Positions 47,746 to 64,000 of a DNA stretch of 64,000 nt are shown one piece after another (within the stretch, counting starts at the first letter, position 1; each line of letters starts with the position of its first letter). This DNA comes from Streptomyces spororaveus. GTDB taxonomy: Bacteria > Actinomycetota > Actinomycetes > Streptomycetales > Streptomycetaceae. Under the pieces are notes generated by a model, which made no database searches, was not told the origin of the DNA, and saw only the letters and a list, made by a program, of their open reading frames with translations. Where the stretch lies: assembly GCF_016755875.1 (NCBI RefSeq), contig NZ_BNED01000005.1, positions 2,578,501 through 2,642,500 on the forward strand. Reading direction: 5' to 3'. The translations under genes and the position numbers were made by a program.

Positions 47746-50541
47746 TTACGGATGGGCCTCGCCCCTGATGACGGCGAGCACTCCGTCCAGGTCATCGGCC
47801 TTCAGCAGGACGTCGCGCGCCTTCGAGCCCTCGCTGGGGCCGACGATTCCCCGCGACTCCATGAGGTCCATGAGCCGCCCGGCCTTCGCGAAGCCCACCC
47901 GCAGCTTGCGCTGGAGCATCGAGGTGGACCCGAACTGCGTGGAGACCACCAGCTCCGCCGCCTGGCACAACAGGTCCAGGTCGTCGCCGATGTCCTCGTC
48001 GATCTCCTTCTTCTGCTTCTGCCCGACGGTGACGTCGTCCCGGAAGACGGGCGCCATCTGGTCCTTGCAGTGCTGGACGATCCCGGCGATCTCGTCCTCG
48101 GTGACGAAGGCGCCCTGGAGGCGGACCGGCTTGTTGGCGCCCATCGGCAGGAACAGCCCGTCGCCCTTGCCGATGAGCTTCTCGGCGCCCGGCTGGTCGA
48201 GGATGACCCGGCTGTCGGCGAGCGAGGAGGTGGCGAAGGCCAGGCGCGAGGGCACGTTCGCCTTGATCAGACCGGTGACCACGTCCACCGAGGGCCGCTG
48301 GGTGGCGAGCACGAGGTGGATGCCGGCCGCGCGGGCCAACTGGGTGATGCGGACGATCGAGTCCTCGACGTCGCGCGGGGCCACCATCATCAGGTCGGCC
48401 AGCTCGTCGACGATCACCAGCAGGTACGGGTACGGGCTGAGCTCCCGCTCGCTGCCCGGCGGCAGTTTGATCTTGCCGTCCCGGATGGCCTGGTTGAAGT
48501 CGTCGATGTGCCGGTAGCCGAAGGCGGCCAGGTCGTCGTAGCGCAGGTCCATCTCGCGCACGACCCACTGGAGCGCCTCGGCGGCCCGCTTGGGGTTGGT
48601 GATGATCGGGGTGATCAGGTGCGGGATGCCCTCGTACGCCGTCAGCTCGACGCGCTTGGGGTCCACGAGCACCATCCGGACGTCCTCCGGGGTGGCCCGC
48701 ACCATGACCGAGGTGATCAGGCAGTTGATGCAGGAGGACTTGCCGGAACCGGTGGCGCCGGCGACGAGCACGTGCGGCATCTTCGCGAGGTTGGCCATGA
48801 CGTAGCCGCCCTCGACGTCCTTGCCGAGGGCCACCAGCATCGGGTGGTCGTCCTCGGCCGCGTCCGCGAGGCGCAGCACGTCGCCCAGGTTGACCATCTC
48901 GCGGTCGGTGTTGGGGATCTCGATGCCGACCGCGGACTTGCCCGGGATCGGGCTGATGATCCTGACGTCCGGCGAGGCCACGGCGTAGGCGATGTTCTTG
49001 GTGAGCGCGGTGATCCGCTCGACCTTGACCGCCGCGCCCAGGGTGACCTCGTACCGGGTGACGGTCGGACCCCGGGTGAATCCCGTGACGTCCGCGTCGA
49101 CCTTGAACTCGGTGAAGACGTTGCGCAGGGAGGCGACCACCGCGTCGTTCGCGGCGCTGCGGGTCTTGCCGGGCCCGCCCTTCTCCAGCAGGTCGAGCGA
49201 GGGCAGCGCGTACGTGATGTCCCCGCGCAGCTGGAGCTGCTCGGCGCGCGGCGGCAGCGCCTGGGTCTGCGGCGGGGCCTTGGTCAGGTCAGGCACCGAC
49301 AGCGTCCCCGAGGCCGCGGCGGTGGTGGCGTGCGGCTGCCCGGCGGAGGCCTCGGCGGCCGCTTCGGGCGCGCTCGCGGGGGTGGTGTCCGGTACGGGAC
49401 GCCCCGCGCGGGCGGTCGGCACGGGAGCGGTGGGCTCCGCGGCCTCCCGCTCGGGAGTGATCCCCTGCGTGAGGTCGGCGACGAGCGGGGAGGGCGGCAT
49501 TCCGCCGTAGACCGCCCCGTCCAGCGCGGCGGCGGCCGCCGCGGCCACGTCCACGGCGTCCATCCCCCGCTCCATGGCGGGCCGGGCCGGGGTCCTGCGC
49601 GGCCTGCGCCGCCGGGCGAGCGCCTCCTCCTCGGCCTCGTCCACCCGGTCCCCGGAGCCCTCGGCGGCTCCGCCACGGGCCAGCCACCGCTCCGGGTCGT
49701 GCCGCTCGCCGGCAGCGCCTTCGGCCTCGCCGTAGCCCTCGTCGTACTCGTTCGGGGCGATGATCCCGAGCCGGATGCCGAGCCGGCGCAGCCGCTGCGG
49801 GATCGCGTTGACCGGGGTCGCGGTGACCACGAGCAGGCCGAAGATCGTGAGCAGCACCAGCATGGGCACGGCCAGCGGCGCACCCATGGTGAAGATCAGC
49901 GGCTTGGAGGCGCCCCAGCCGATGAGCCCGCCCGCGTTCTGCATCGCGGTGGTGCCCTCGTCCCGGCCGGGCGCCCCGCAGGCGATGTGGACCAGGCCCA
50001 GGACCCCGATGACGAGGGCCGACAGCCCGATGCCGATCCGGCCGTTGGCGTCGGTCTGCTCGGGATGGCGGATGAAACGTACCGCCATGACGCCGAGCAG
50101 GATCGGCACGAGCAGATCCAGCCGGCCGAAGAGACCGGTGATCAGCATCGTGACCAGGTCCCCGACCGGACCGCTCAGATTCGACCAGGTGCCCGCGGCC
50201 ACGATCAGCGCGAGGGCGAGCAGCAGCAGCGCCACGCCGTCCTTGCGGTGAGCGGGGTCGAGGTTCCGGGCCCCCTGGCCGATTCCGCGGAAGACGGCAC
50301 CGACCGCGTGCGCGCAGCCGAGCCAGAGGGCGCGCACCAGCCGCACCACGCCCCCGGTCGGGGAGGGCGCGGGCTTGACCGCGGCCTTCTTGGCCGGGGC
50401 ACGCTTGGCGGCCGCGGCCTTCTTCGCCGGAGGCTTGCGCACGGGCGCGGCCTTCTTCGCCGGCGCCGCCGTACGGCCGGTGCGGCCCTTCGCGGTGCCC
50501 GCGGTGCTCTGGGAACCCTTACCGGACGTACGTGAGGCCAT
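47746..50541 (-). CDS. ftsK: DNA translocase FtsK/SpoIIIE
   Basis: 931 aa from ATG 50541. A histone-like Lys/Ala/Pro-rich N-terminus (AKKAAPVRKPPAKKAAAAKR), four membrane helices (about 95-240), a variable linker, then the RecA-like motor: Walker A GATGSGKSS, Walker B LLVIVDELADLMM, and the gamma winged helix (ISTSMLQ-like segment FGSTSMLQRKLRVGFAKAGR). It pumps chromosomal DNA during sporulation septation. Preceded by a gap of about 115 bp from osaB. Confidence 0.97.
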   Translation of the reverse strand: MASRTSGKGSQSTAGTAKGRTGRTAAPAKKAAPVRKPPAKKAAAAKRAPAKKAAVKPAPSPTGGVVRLVRALWLGCAHAVGAVFRGIGQGARNLDPAHRKDGVALLLLALALIVAAGTWSNLSGPVGDLVTMLITGLFGRLDLLVPILLGVMAVRFIRHPEQTDANGRIGIGLSALVIGVLGLVHIACGAPGRDEGTTAMQNAGGLIGWGASKPLIFTMGAPLAVPMLVLLTIFGLLVVTATPVNAIPQRLRRLGIRLGIIAPNEYDEGYGEAEGAAGERHDPERWLARGGAAEGSGDRVDEAEEEALARRRRPRRTPARPAMERGMDAVDVAAAAAAALDGAVYGGMPPSPLVADLTQGITPEREAAEPTAPVPTARAGRPVPDTTPASAPEAAAEASAGQPHATTAAASGTLSVPDLTKAPPQTQALPPRAEQLQLRGDITYALPSLDLLEKGGPGKTRSAANDAVVASLRNVFTEFKVDADVTGFTRGPTVTRYEVTLGAAVKVERITALTKNIAYAVASPDVRIISPIPGKSAVGIEIPNTDREMVNLGDVLRLADAAEDDHPMLVALGKDVEGGYVMANLAKMPHVLVAGATGSGKSSCINCLITSVMVRATPEDVRMVLVDPKRVELTAYEGIPHLITPIITNPKRAAEALQWVVREMDLRYDDLAAFGYRHIDDFNQAIRDGKIKLPPGSERELSPYPYLLVIVDELADLMMVAPRDVEDSIVRITQLARAAGIHLVLATQRPSVDVVTGLIKANVPSRLAFATSSLADSRVILDQPGAEKLIGKGDGLFLPMGANKPVRLQGAFVTEDEIAGIVQHCKDQMAPVFRDDVTVGQKQKKEIDEDIGDDLDLLCQAAELVVSTQFGSTSMLQRKLRVGFAKAGRLMDLMESRGIVGPSEGSKARDVLLKADDLDGVLAVIRGEAHP

Positions 50542-50656
50542 GGGCCCGAGGTTACCGGTGCGCGTGCCGGTGGACACGCGTGCCCACCCCTTCACCCGTT
50601 CGTGTCGTCAGCTCCGTAGGTGCTGTGACACACCGCCAGTCCCGACCCGCGCACGG

Positions 50657-51340
50657 TCAGTTCTGCGCGGGCAGGACCGGAGCCCCTCCGGCGGTCCCGG
50701 GCTCCAGGGCGTCGAGTGCCCGCCGCAGTCCGGTGAGTTTGCGCTCCAGGTGCGCCGCGGTCGCCACCACACCGGCGTCGGCCGAGTCCTCGCCGAGCTG
50801 TTTGGTCAGCGCCTCGGCCTGCTCCTCGACCGCCGCGAGGCGGGCGGAGAGCTCGGCCAGCAGTCCGGCCGTCTCCTTGCTCGCGTCCACGCCGCCCGAG
50901 CCGCCGCCCTCCAGCTGGAGCCGCAGCAGGGCCGCCTGCTCCCGCAGTTGGCAGTTCTTCGTGTACAGCTCCACGAAGACCGAGACCTTGGCCCGCAGCA
51001 CCCACGGGTCGAAGGGCTTGGAGATGTAGTCGACCGCACCCGCCGCGTAACCGCGGAACGTGTGGTGCGGACCGTGGTTGATCGCGGTGAGGAAGATGAT
51101 CGGGATGTCCCGGGTCCGTTCCCGCCGCTTGATGTGCGCGGCCGTTTCGAATCCGTCCATGCCCGGCATCTGGACATCCAGCAGGATGACCGCGAAATCG
51201 TCCGTCAACAGCGCCTTGAGCGCTTCCTCCCCCGACGACGCCCGGACCAGTGTCTGATCGAGCGCGGAGAGGATGGCCTCCAGCGCCAGCAGATTCTCCG
51301 GCCGGTCGTCGACCAGGAGGATCTTGGCCTTCTGCACCAT
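50657..51340 (-). CDS. osaB: Response regulator OsaB
   Basis: 227 aa from ATG 51340. The receiver domain (residues 6-125) has KILLVDDRPENLLALEAILS, phospho-acceptor Asp in VILLDVQMPGMDGFETA, and the conserved Lys in YISKPFDPWVL. There is no DNA-binding domain; the C-terminal half (about 130-210) is coiled coil (QLREQAALLRLQLEG, LAAVEEQAEALTKQLG). This composition and its place beside a poly-HAMP hybrid kinase fit OsaB of Streptomyces, required for osmoadaptation. Confidence 0.85.
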   Translation of the reverse strand: MVQKAKILLVDDRPENLLALEAILSALDQTLVRASSGEEALKALLTDDFAVILLDVQMPGMDGFETAAHIKRRERTRDIPIIFLTAINHGPHHTFRGYAAGAVDYISKPFDPWVLRAKVSVFVELYTKNCQLREQAALLRLQLEGGGSGGVDASKETAGLLAELSARLAAVEEQAEALTKQLGEDSADAGVVATAAHLERKLTGLRRALDALEPGTAGGAPVLPAQN

Positions 51341-51614
51341 GCCCTGTCCTCCTCGCCCCGGCATGGGGCCTCCCCGGCTCCGGGCTCCGGCCTGTGCGCC
51401 GGGCCCCGCCCCAGAGGGCGGCATCCTTACGCCGTCCGTCCTTGTGCCGGTCATCGTAGCCCCAGTCCCGAGATCGCCACACCCTGTCACCAAGATGTCA
51501 CTGTGCACGAAGCAGAAACGTGGTGGGAGAGCAGAAGGTTCCCCGTTCACCGCCCTCCCACACCGCCCCGGGCACAGTGAGTCAGCGATCGTTGTCCGTC
51601 CGCTCTCCCCGCGA

Positions 51615-57149
<5,535 letters not shown>

Positions 57150-57384
57150 CGTGTCCCTCCCGAAAGGGTCGACCACTTTTCCACCGGACGCCTGACTCGT
57201 GCCTCGTGACAAGCCGGCTCTGCAAGCCTGCCCAGTGTTTCACCCTGGCCGAACACGGCCATAACACTTCGGCACCATCGCATACCCGCCGTACCCTGCG
57301 GGTGGAATCCCCGACGACGGCACCATGCCGACCGCGAAGGTAAGTAACCTGGCACCCGATGTCCAACCGCGTCGAAGGAGACTC

Positions 57385-59889
57385 GTGATCACGGCACGGG
57401 CGGCTGCCAGCTTCGATCCCCTCGGGCGCTCGGTCGCCGCCGCCCGCGGGTTCGTCCGCGACACCCTGCACGGCTGGGGCTTCGCGGACATCGTCGACGA
57501 CGCGGTGGTCCTCACCAGCGAGCTCGTCACCAATGCCGTGGTCCACGCCGGCACCCGGGCCGAGGTCCTGTGCCTGCGCGCCGACGGCGGCGTACGGGTC
57601 GAGGTCGCCGACCGGTACCCGGAGCGCGAGCTCCCCCTCCAGCACCCCGGCGAACGCCCCTACGCCGACCCCGACCGCGAGAACGGCCGCGGCCTGATGC
57701 TGTGCGCCGCCCTCGCCACCCGCTGGGGCGTCGAGTACACCGCCACGCACAAGCACGTGTGGTTCCGCCTCGACCTGCCAGACCGGCCGGTCGGTACCCG
57801 CTCCGCGGGCCCCGTGGTCCCCGACCAGCTGCTGCCCCTGGCCGACAGCCGGGTCCGCGTCGCCGTCCTCCAGATCGACTCGGCCGACTCCATCTCCGCC
57901 TGGAACGAGGACGCCGAGCACATCTTCGGCCACCCCGCCGAGAAGGCACTCGGCCGCCCGCTCGCCGAGCTCGCCGCCTGGCCCCAGACCCCCGGCACCG
58001 GAACCGGCATCGCCGAGGCCCTGCGCCTGTCCCGCTGGGAGGGCAGCTACGGCGTCCGCGGCGCCGACGGCCGCGTCATCCCCGTCTTCGCCTCGCACCT
58101 GCGGGTCCGCGACGCCCACGGCGAACCGTCCATCGTCTGCCTCCTCGTCCACGACGACGAGCGCGCCCTGCTCCAGACCCCGGTACGGGTCCCCGCCTCC
58201 GACAGCGGCCACTTCACCGAGGCCCGCCCCACGGACCCCTTCGAGGTCTTCATCGGCTCCCCGGCCCCCGACGACCTCGACGGGCTCCTCCAGCGCACCG
58301 TGGAGCGCGCCCGCGACCTCCTCGACGCCGACTCCGCCTTCCTGCTGCTCGCCACCGACGACGAGACCGAGCTGGAGGTCCGCGCCACCACCGGCCTGCC
58401 CTCCACCCGCCAGCGCTTCGCCCGCGTCCCCGTCGAGGCGGGCACCAACCGCTACGGCTCCGCCCGCATGCCCGCCGTTCACGACGACCTGATCGCCTCC
58501 CCCGGAGCCGTCCCGCTCCTGGAGGCCACCGGCATGCGCTCCGCCGTCACCGTCCCCCTCAAGGTGGAAGGCCGTCTGACCGGCTCGCTCGGCGTCGCCG
58601 CCGAAACCCCCGGCCGCTACTCCAACGAAGAGGCCCTCCACCTCCAGTTCGCCGCCGACCGCATCGCCCTCGGCGAACTGGAACGCCTGCGCCGCGGATC
58701 CCTCTCCTTCCTCGTCGAGGCCTCCGACCTGCTGGCCGGCACCCTCGACCGGGACCAGACCCTGGCCCTCATGGCGCAGATGACCGTCCCGACCCTCGCC
58801 ACCTGGTGCGCCGTCTACACCATCGCCGACCAGTCCTCCGACCCGTACCTCTCCTACGTACTCCACGAGGACGAGGAGCGCATCGACGGCCTCAAGGAGC
58901 TGCTCTCCCAGGTCAGCATGCCCGAACCGGTCCGCGAGGCCGGCGCCCGCCCGTGGCCCGAGGCGACCGCCGCGGTCGGCGGCGAGACGGTGGTCCTCCC
59001 CCTCCTCGCCCGCAACCGCGTGATCGGCATGCTCACCCTCGGCAAGCCGCGCGAGGAGCACTTCCGCCAGGAGATCCTCGAACTCGCCGAGGACCTCTCC
59101 CGCCGGGCCGCCCTGGCCCTCGACAACGCCCGCCTGTACTCCGAGCGCACCGCGATCAGCCGCTCCCTGCAGCGCAGCCTGCTGCCGCCCGGCTCCCCCG
59201 CGATCCCCGGCATGGAGGTCGAGGTCATCTACCGCGCGGCCGGCGAGGGCAACGAGGTCGGCGGCGACTTCTACGACGTCTTCCCCATCCGCGACGGCGC
59301 GTACGGCTTCGCCATCGGCGACGTCTGCGGCACAGGACCCGAGGCGGCCGCCGTCACTGGCCTGGCCCGGCACGCGCTGCGCCTGCTGGCACGCGAGGGC
59401 CTCGGCGGCCCGGCCGTCCTGCAGCGCCTGAACGCGGCCATCCTCGACGAGGGCGCCCGAAGCCGCTTCCTCACCCTCCTCTACGGCGAGCTCCACCCCC
59501 AGCCCGACGGCGGCGCCCTGATGAAGGTCGTCTGCGCGGGCCATCCGCTCCCGCTGCGCCTGCGCCCGAACGGCCAGGTCGACGCGGCCGCGGACCCGCA
59601 GCCGCTGCTCGGTGTGATCGACGACCTGGACCTCTACGAGCAGACCCTCACCCTCGACCCCGGCGATGTGCTGCTCTGCGTCACGGACGGCGTGACCGAA
59701 CGCCGCGAGGGCACCCGCATGCTGGGCGACGACGGCCTCGCCGAGGTCCTCACCACGTGTACGGGCCTCACGGCGGGCGCGGTCGCCTCCCGCGTCCTGC
59801 GCGCGGTGGAACGCTTCGCCGCCGAACCGGCGTCGGACGACATGGCGATCCTCGCCTTCCGCGTCCCGGAGCAGCGCACGGGCGAGTAG
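57385..59889 (+). CDS. SpoIIE-family PP2C phosphatase with HATPase, PAS and GAF domains
   Basis: 834 aa from GTG 57385, which has GAAGGAG 5 nt upstream; ATG 57325 lacks an RBS. Domains: an RsbW-like HATPase (about 15-130: VVLTSELVTNAVVHA, ENGRGLMLCAALATRWGV), PAS (about 155-250), two GAF-type regions (about 295-430, 460-600), and the SpoIIE phosphatase (about 620-830: GNEVGGDFYDVFPI, IGDVCGTGPEAAAVTG, CVTDGVTERR, PASDDMAILAFRV). Such proteins act on anti-anti-sigma factors; kinase and phosphatase in one chain suggests both arms of one switch. Divergent from osaA. Confidence 0.92.
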   Translation: MITARAAASFDPLGRSVAAARGFVRDTLHGWGFADIVDDAVVLTSELVTNAVVHAGTRAEVLCLRADGGVRVEVADRYPERELPLQHPGERPYADPDRENGRGLMLCAALATRWGVEYTATHKHVWFRLDLPDRPVGTRSAGPVVPDQLLPLADSRVRVAVLQIDSADSISAWNEDAEHIFGHPAEKALGRPLAELAAWPQTPGTGTGIAEALRLSRWEGSYGVRGADGRVIPVFASHLRVRDAHGEPSIVCLLVHDDERALLQTPVRVPASDSGHFTEARPTDPFEVFIGSPAPDDLDGLLQRTVERARDLLDADSAFLLLATDDETELEVRATTGLPSTRQRFARVPVEAGTNRYGSARMPAVHDDLIASPGAVPLLEATGMRSAVTVPLKVEGRLTGSLGVAAETPGRYSNEEALHLQFAADRIALGELERLRRGSLSFLVEASDLLAGTLDRDQTLALMAQMTVPTLATWCAVYTIADQSSDPYLSYVLHEDEERIDGLKELLSQVSMPEPVREAGARPWPEATAAVGGETVVLPLLARNRVIGMLTLGKPREEHFRQEILELAEDLSRRAALALDNARLYSERTAISRSLQRSLLPPGSPAIPGMEVEVIYRAAGEGNEVGGDFYDVFPIRDGAYGFAIGDVCGTGPEAAAVTGLARHALRLLAREGLGGPAVLQRLNAAILDEGARSRFLTLLYGELHPQPDGGALMKVVCAGHPLPLRLRPNGQVDAAADPQPLLGVIDDLDLYEQTLTLDPGDVLLCVTDGVTERREGTRMLGDDGLAEVLTTCTGLTAGAVASRVLRAVERFAAEPASDDMAILAFRVPEQRTGE

Positions 59890-59991
59890 CCGGCCCGTGA
59901 AAGCGGGCTCGGCGTGTGCCGAGCCCGGATTCAGGGATTCAGGGGAGTACGAGTCCGCCGTCGGCGGTACGGGTCCGTCGCCGGCCGGCTC

Positions 59992-60606
59992 TCATTCCGG
60001 ACGGGCAGGTGTGATCCGGCGGGTGGCGGAACGCAGAGCGAAGGCCATCACCAGCTCGAAGACGCCGAGCAGGACGAGCCAGAGCCCCAGCAACCGTGTC
60101 AGGGCCACAGCGGAGTCCACCGGGAAGCAGAGCACGACGATTCCGGCGACCGCGCCGAGAGCGCCGAGGCCGAACTGCAGGCCCCGGTGCACGAGCGTAT
60201 GGTCCGCGATCGCGGTGTACGCCGCGAGCACTCCGGACAGCAGCCAGAACACGCCGATGATCAAGGACAGTGCGCCGATCGTCTGCATCGGATGACGCAG
60301 CACGAGGACACCGGCCAGGAACGCGAGCATGGCGATCAGGACGCCCGCCAGTCTGCTGCCGCCGTCCCTGCTGTGCCCGAAGGCGGTGACGAAGCGGAAG
60401 GCACCCGCCACCAGGAACTGCAGACCAATGATGACGGCCAGGATGTGCAGGGTCTCGTCGGGCCAGACGAGGATCAGGATGCCGGGAATCAGGGTCGCGA
60501 GGGCGAAGCCGAGTGCCCAGTGCCACGTACTGCCGACATGCTTGAGCATGTCCTCGGGGTCGCCCTGCGTGTGCTTCGGTGCCGCTGCGTCGGGGGGTAC
60601 GGTCAT
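59992..60606 (-). CDS. HdeD family acid-resistance-type membrane protein (DUF308)
   Basis: 204 aa from ATG 60606 with AGGAGG 4 nt upstream; a GTG at 60609 is too close to the RBS. Six hydrophobic segments in three DUF308 pairs: ALGFALATLIPGILILVWPD, LAGVLIAMLAFLAGVLVLRH, SLIIGVFWLLSGVLAAYTAI, GLWLVLLGVFELVMAFALRS. The family is named after E. coli HdeD; the function is poorly known. Convergent with the phosphatase gene. Confidence 0.9.
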   Translation of the reverse strand: MTVPPDAAAPKHTQGDPEDMLKHVGSTWHWALGFALATLIPGILILVWPDETLHILAVIIGLQFLVAGAFRFVTAFGHSRDGGSRLAGVLIAMLAFLAGVLVLRHPMQTIGALSLIIGVFWLLSGVLAAYTAIADHTLVHRGLQFGLGALGAVAGIVVLCFPVDSAVALTRLLGLWLVLLGVFELVMAFALRSATRRITPARPE

Positions 60607-60760
60607 CACGCCTCCTGGGCCAGCCGAGCGACCCGTGGGGGCACCTCGAAGCCGCCGGACGTCCTTATCTGCCCTTCACATCCATGGTAGGCAGCTCTCC
60701 TGCGACCCGCCCCTCCGGCCGTGCGGCGGGCCCGGCGGGCAGGCCGGCGCCTGAAAACAA

Positions 60761-60792
60761 AAAAGGCCCCCGCCAATAGGCGGGGGCCTTTT
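60761..60792 (-). terminator. rRNA operon terminator
   Basis: A 10-bp perfect GGCCCCCGCC stem, extended by A-T pairs, around a 4-nt loop. A run of six U on the minus strand lies directly after the tRNA-Thr. Confidence 0.9.
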
Positions 60793-60799
60793 CAAGTGG

Positions 60800-60872
60800 A
60801 GCCCTTTAACGGAATCGAACCGTTGACCTTCTCCTTACCATGGAGACGCTCTACCGACTGAGCTAAAAGGGC
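60800..60872 (-). tRNA. tRNA-Thr (GGT anticodon)
   Basis: 73-nt cloverleaf. The acceptor pairs are GCCCTTT/AAAGGGC, the D arm has AGCTCAGTCGGTAGAGC, and the anticodon loop ATGGTAA (anticodon GGT) is closed by a TCTCC/GGAGA stem. The T arm has GGTTCGATTCC. CCA is not encoded. It lies 4 bp after the 5S gene, so it is transcribed as the last member of the rrn operon. Confidence 0.95.
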
Positions 60873-60876
60873 GGGT

Positions 60877-60996
60877 TGTTCGGCGGCGTCCTACTCTCCC
60901 ACAGGGTCCCCCCTGCAGTACCATCGGCGCTGAAAGGCTTAGCTTCCGGGTTCGGAATGTAACCGGGCGTTTCCCTAACGCTATGACCACCGAAAC
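60877..60996 (-). rRNA. rrf: 5S ribosomal RNA
   Basis: 120 nt, starting GTTTCGGTGGTCATAGCG and ending GCCGCCGAACA, with the conserved CCGAACCCGGAAGCTAAG loop. Minus strand between 23S and tRNA-Thr; boundaries by pattern, accurate to a few bases. Confidence 0.95.
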
Positions 60997-61074
60997 ACTA
61001 TGAAATTTGAACACGCTGGCATGGACACAGCTGTTCGTTATTTCAGAACTAACACAGTGGACGCGAGCAACTGA

Positions 61075-64000
<2,926 letters not shown>

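Overview
The window reads as the chromosomal core of a Streptomyces species. GC content is very high, with G/C-rich third positions, GTG starts, stop/start overlaps and TANNNT-type promoters. The gene order rrn, SpoIIE phosphatase, osaA, osaB, ftsK, a RodZ-like gene, rimO, pgsA, cinA, clgR ... lhr ... recA, recX, gluABCD ... miaB matches, from my knowledge of the genus, the conserved arm of the Streptomyces chromosome. No search was run, so species-level identity is not claimed.

Layout. (1) 1-1277: a 5' portion of miaB running off the left edge. (2) 1192-7511: a degraded integrated element bounded by 22-bp identical repeats, sitting inside codons near the miaB start. It carries remnants of a large serine recombinase and of a phage-type dCMP deaminase. 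It also carries a compact minus-strand island: a 68-aa protein, a DUF6879-type protein, an XRE/DUF5753 regulator, several tiny proteins, a Gly/Asp-rich 48-aa peptide and a PIMT-like methyltransferase. The element brings its own start codon and promoter-like block for miaB, and the former miaB start is stranded at 7489-7551. (3) 7695-14868: a TAXI-type binding protein, then a probable N-glycan utilisation locus (ROK kinase, LacI regulator, GH5, GH85) with two candidate LacI operators. (4) 14906-20745: a two-component system and the gluABCD glutamate importer. (5) 20984-26419: an FAD monooxygenase, a Cys-rich leader peptide with cysteine dioxygenase and a rhodanese, and an FtsX-type permease. 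(6) 26510-35396: recX-recA, lipoprotein, methyltransferase, Clp-N/HTH protein, AI-2E transporter, DUF3046, a toroid-like protein, azlCD and an AraC regulator. (7) 35477-43168: lhr, lipoprotein, nei-type glycosylase, SDR and a small membrane protein. (8) 43313-57149, minus strand: clgR, cinA, pgsA, rimO, a RodZ-like gene, ftsK, osaB and osaA. (9) 57385-60606: phosphatase and an HdeD/DUF308 membrane protein. (10) 60761-64000: the 3' end of an rRNA operon (23S, 5S) plus tRNA-Thr, read leftward.

How the genes work together. recA/recX, lhr and the nei-type gene serve DNA repair. FtsK serves chromosome segregation. MiaB and RimO are paired radical-SAM methylthiotransferases for tRNA and ribosomal protein S12. 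ClgR controls Clp proteolysis. OsaA/OsaB is the osmoadaptation hybrid kinase/regulator pair. The GH85-GH5-ROK-LacI group would release and consume the mannosyl-chitobiose core of N-glycoproteins. The least understood material is the element in miaB, especially the peptide/methyltransferase pair at 3501-4817.
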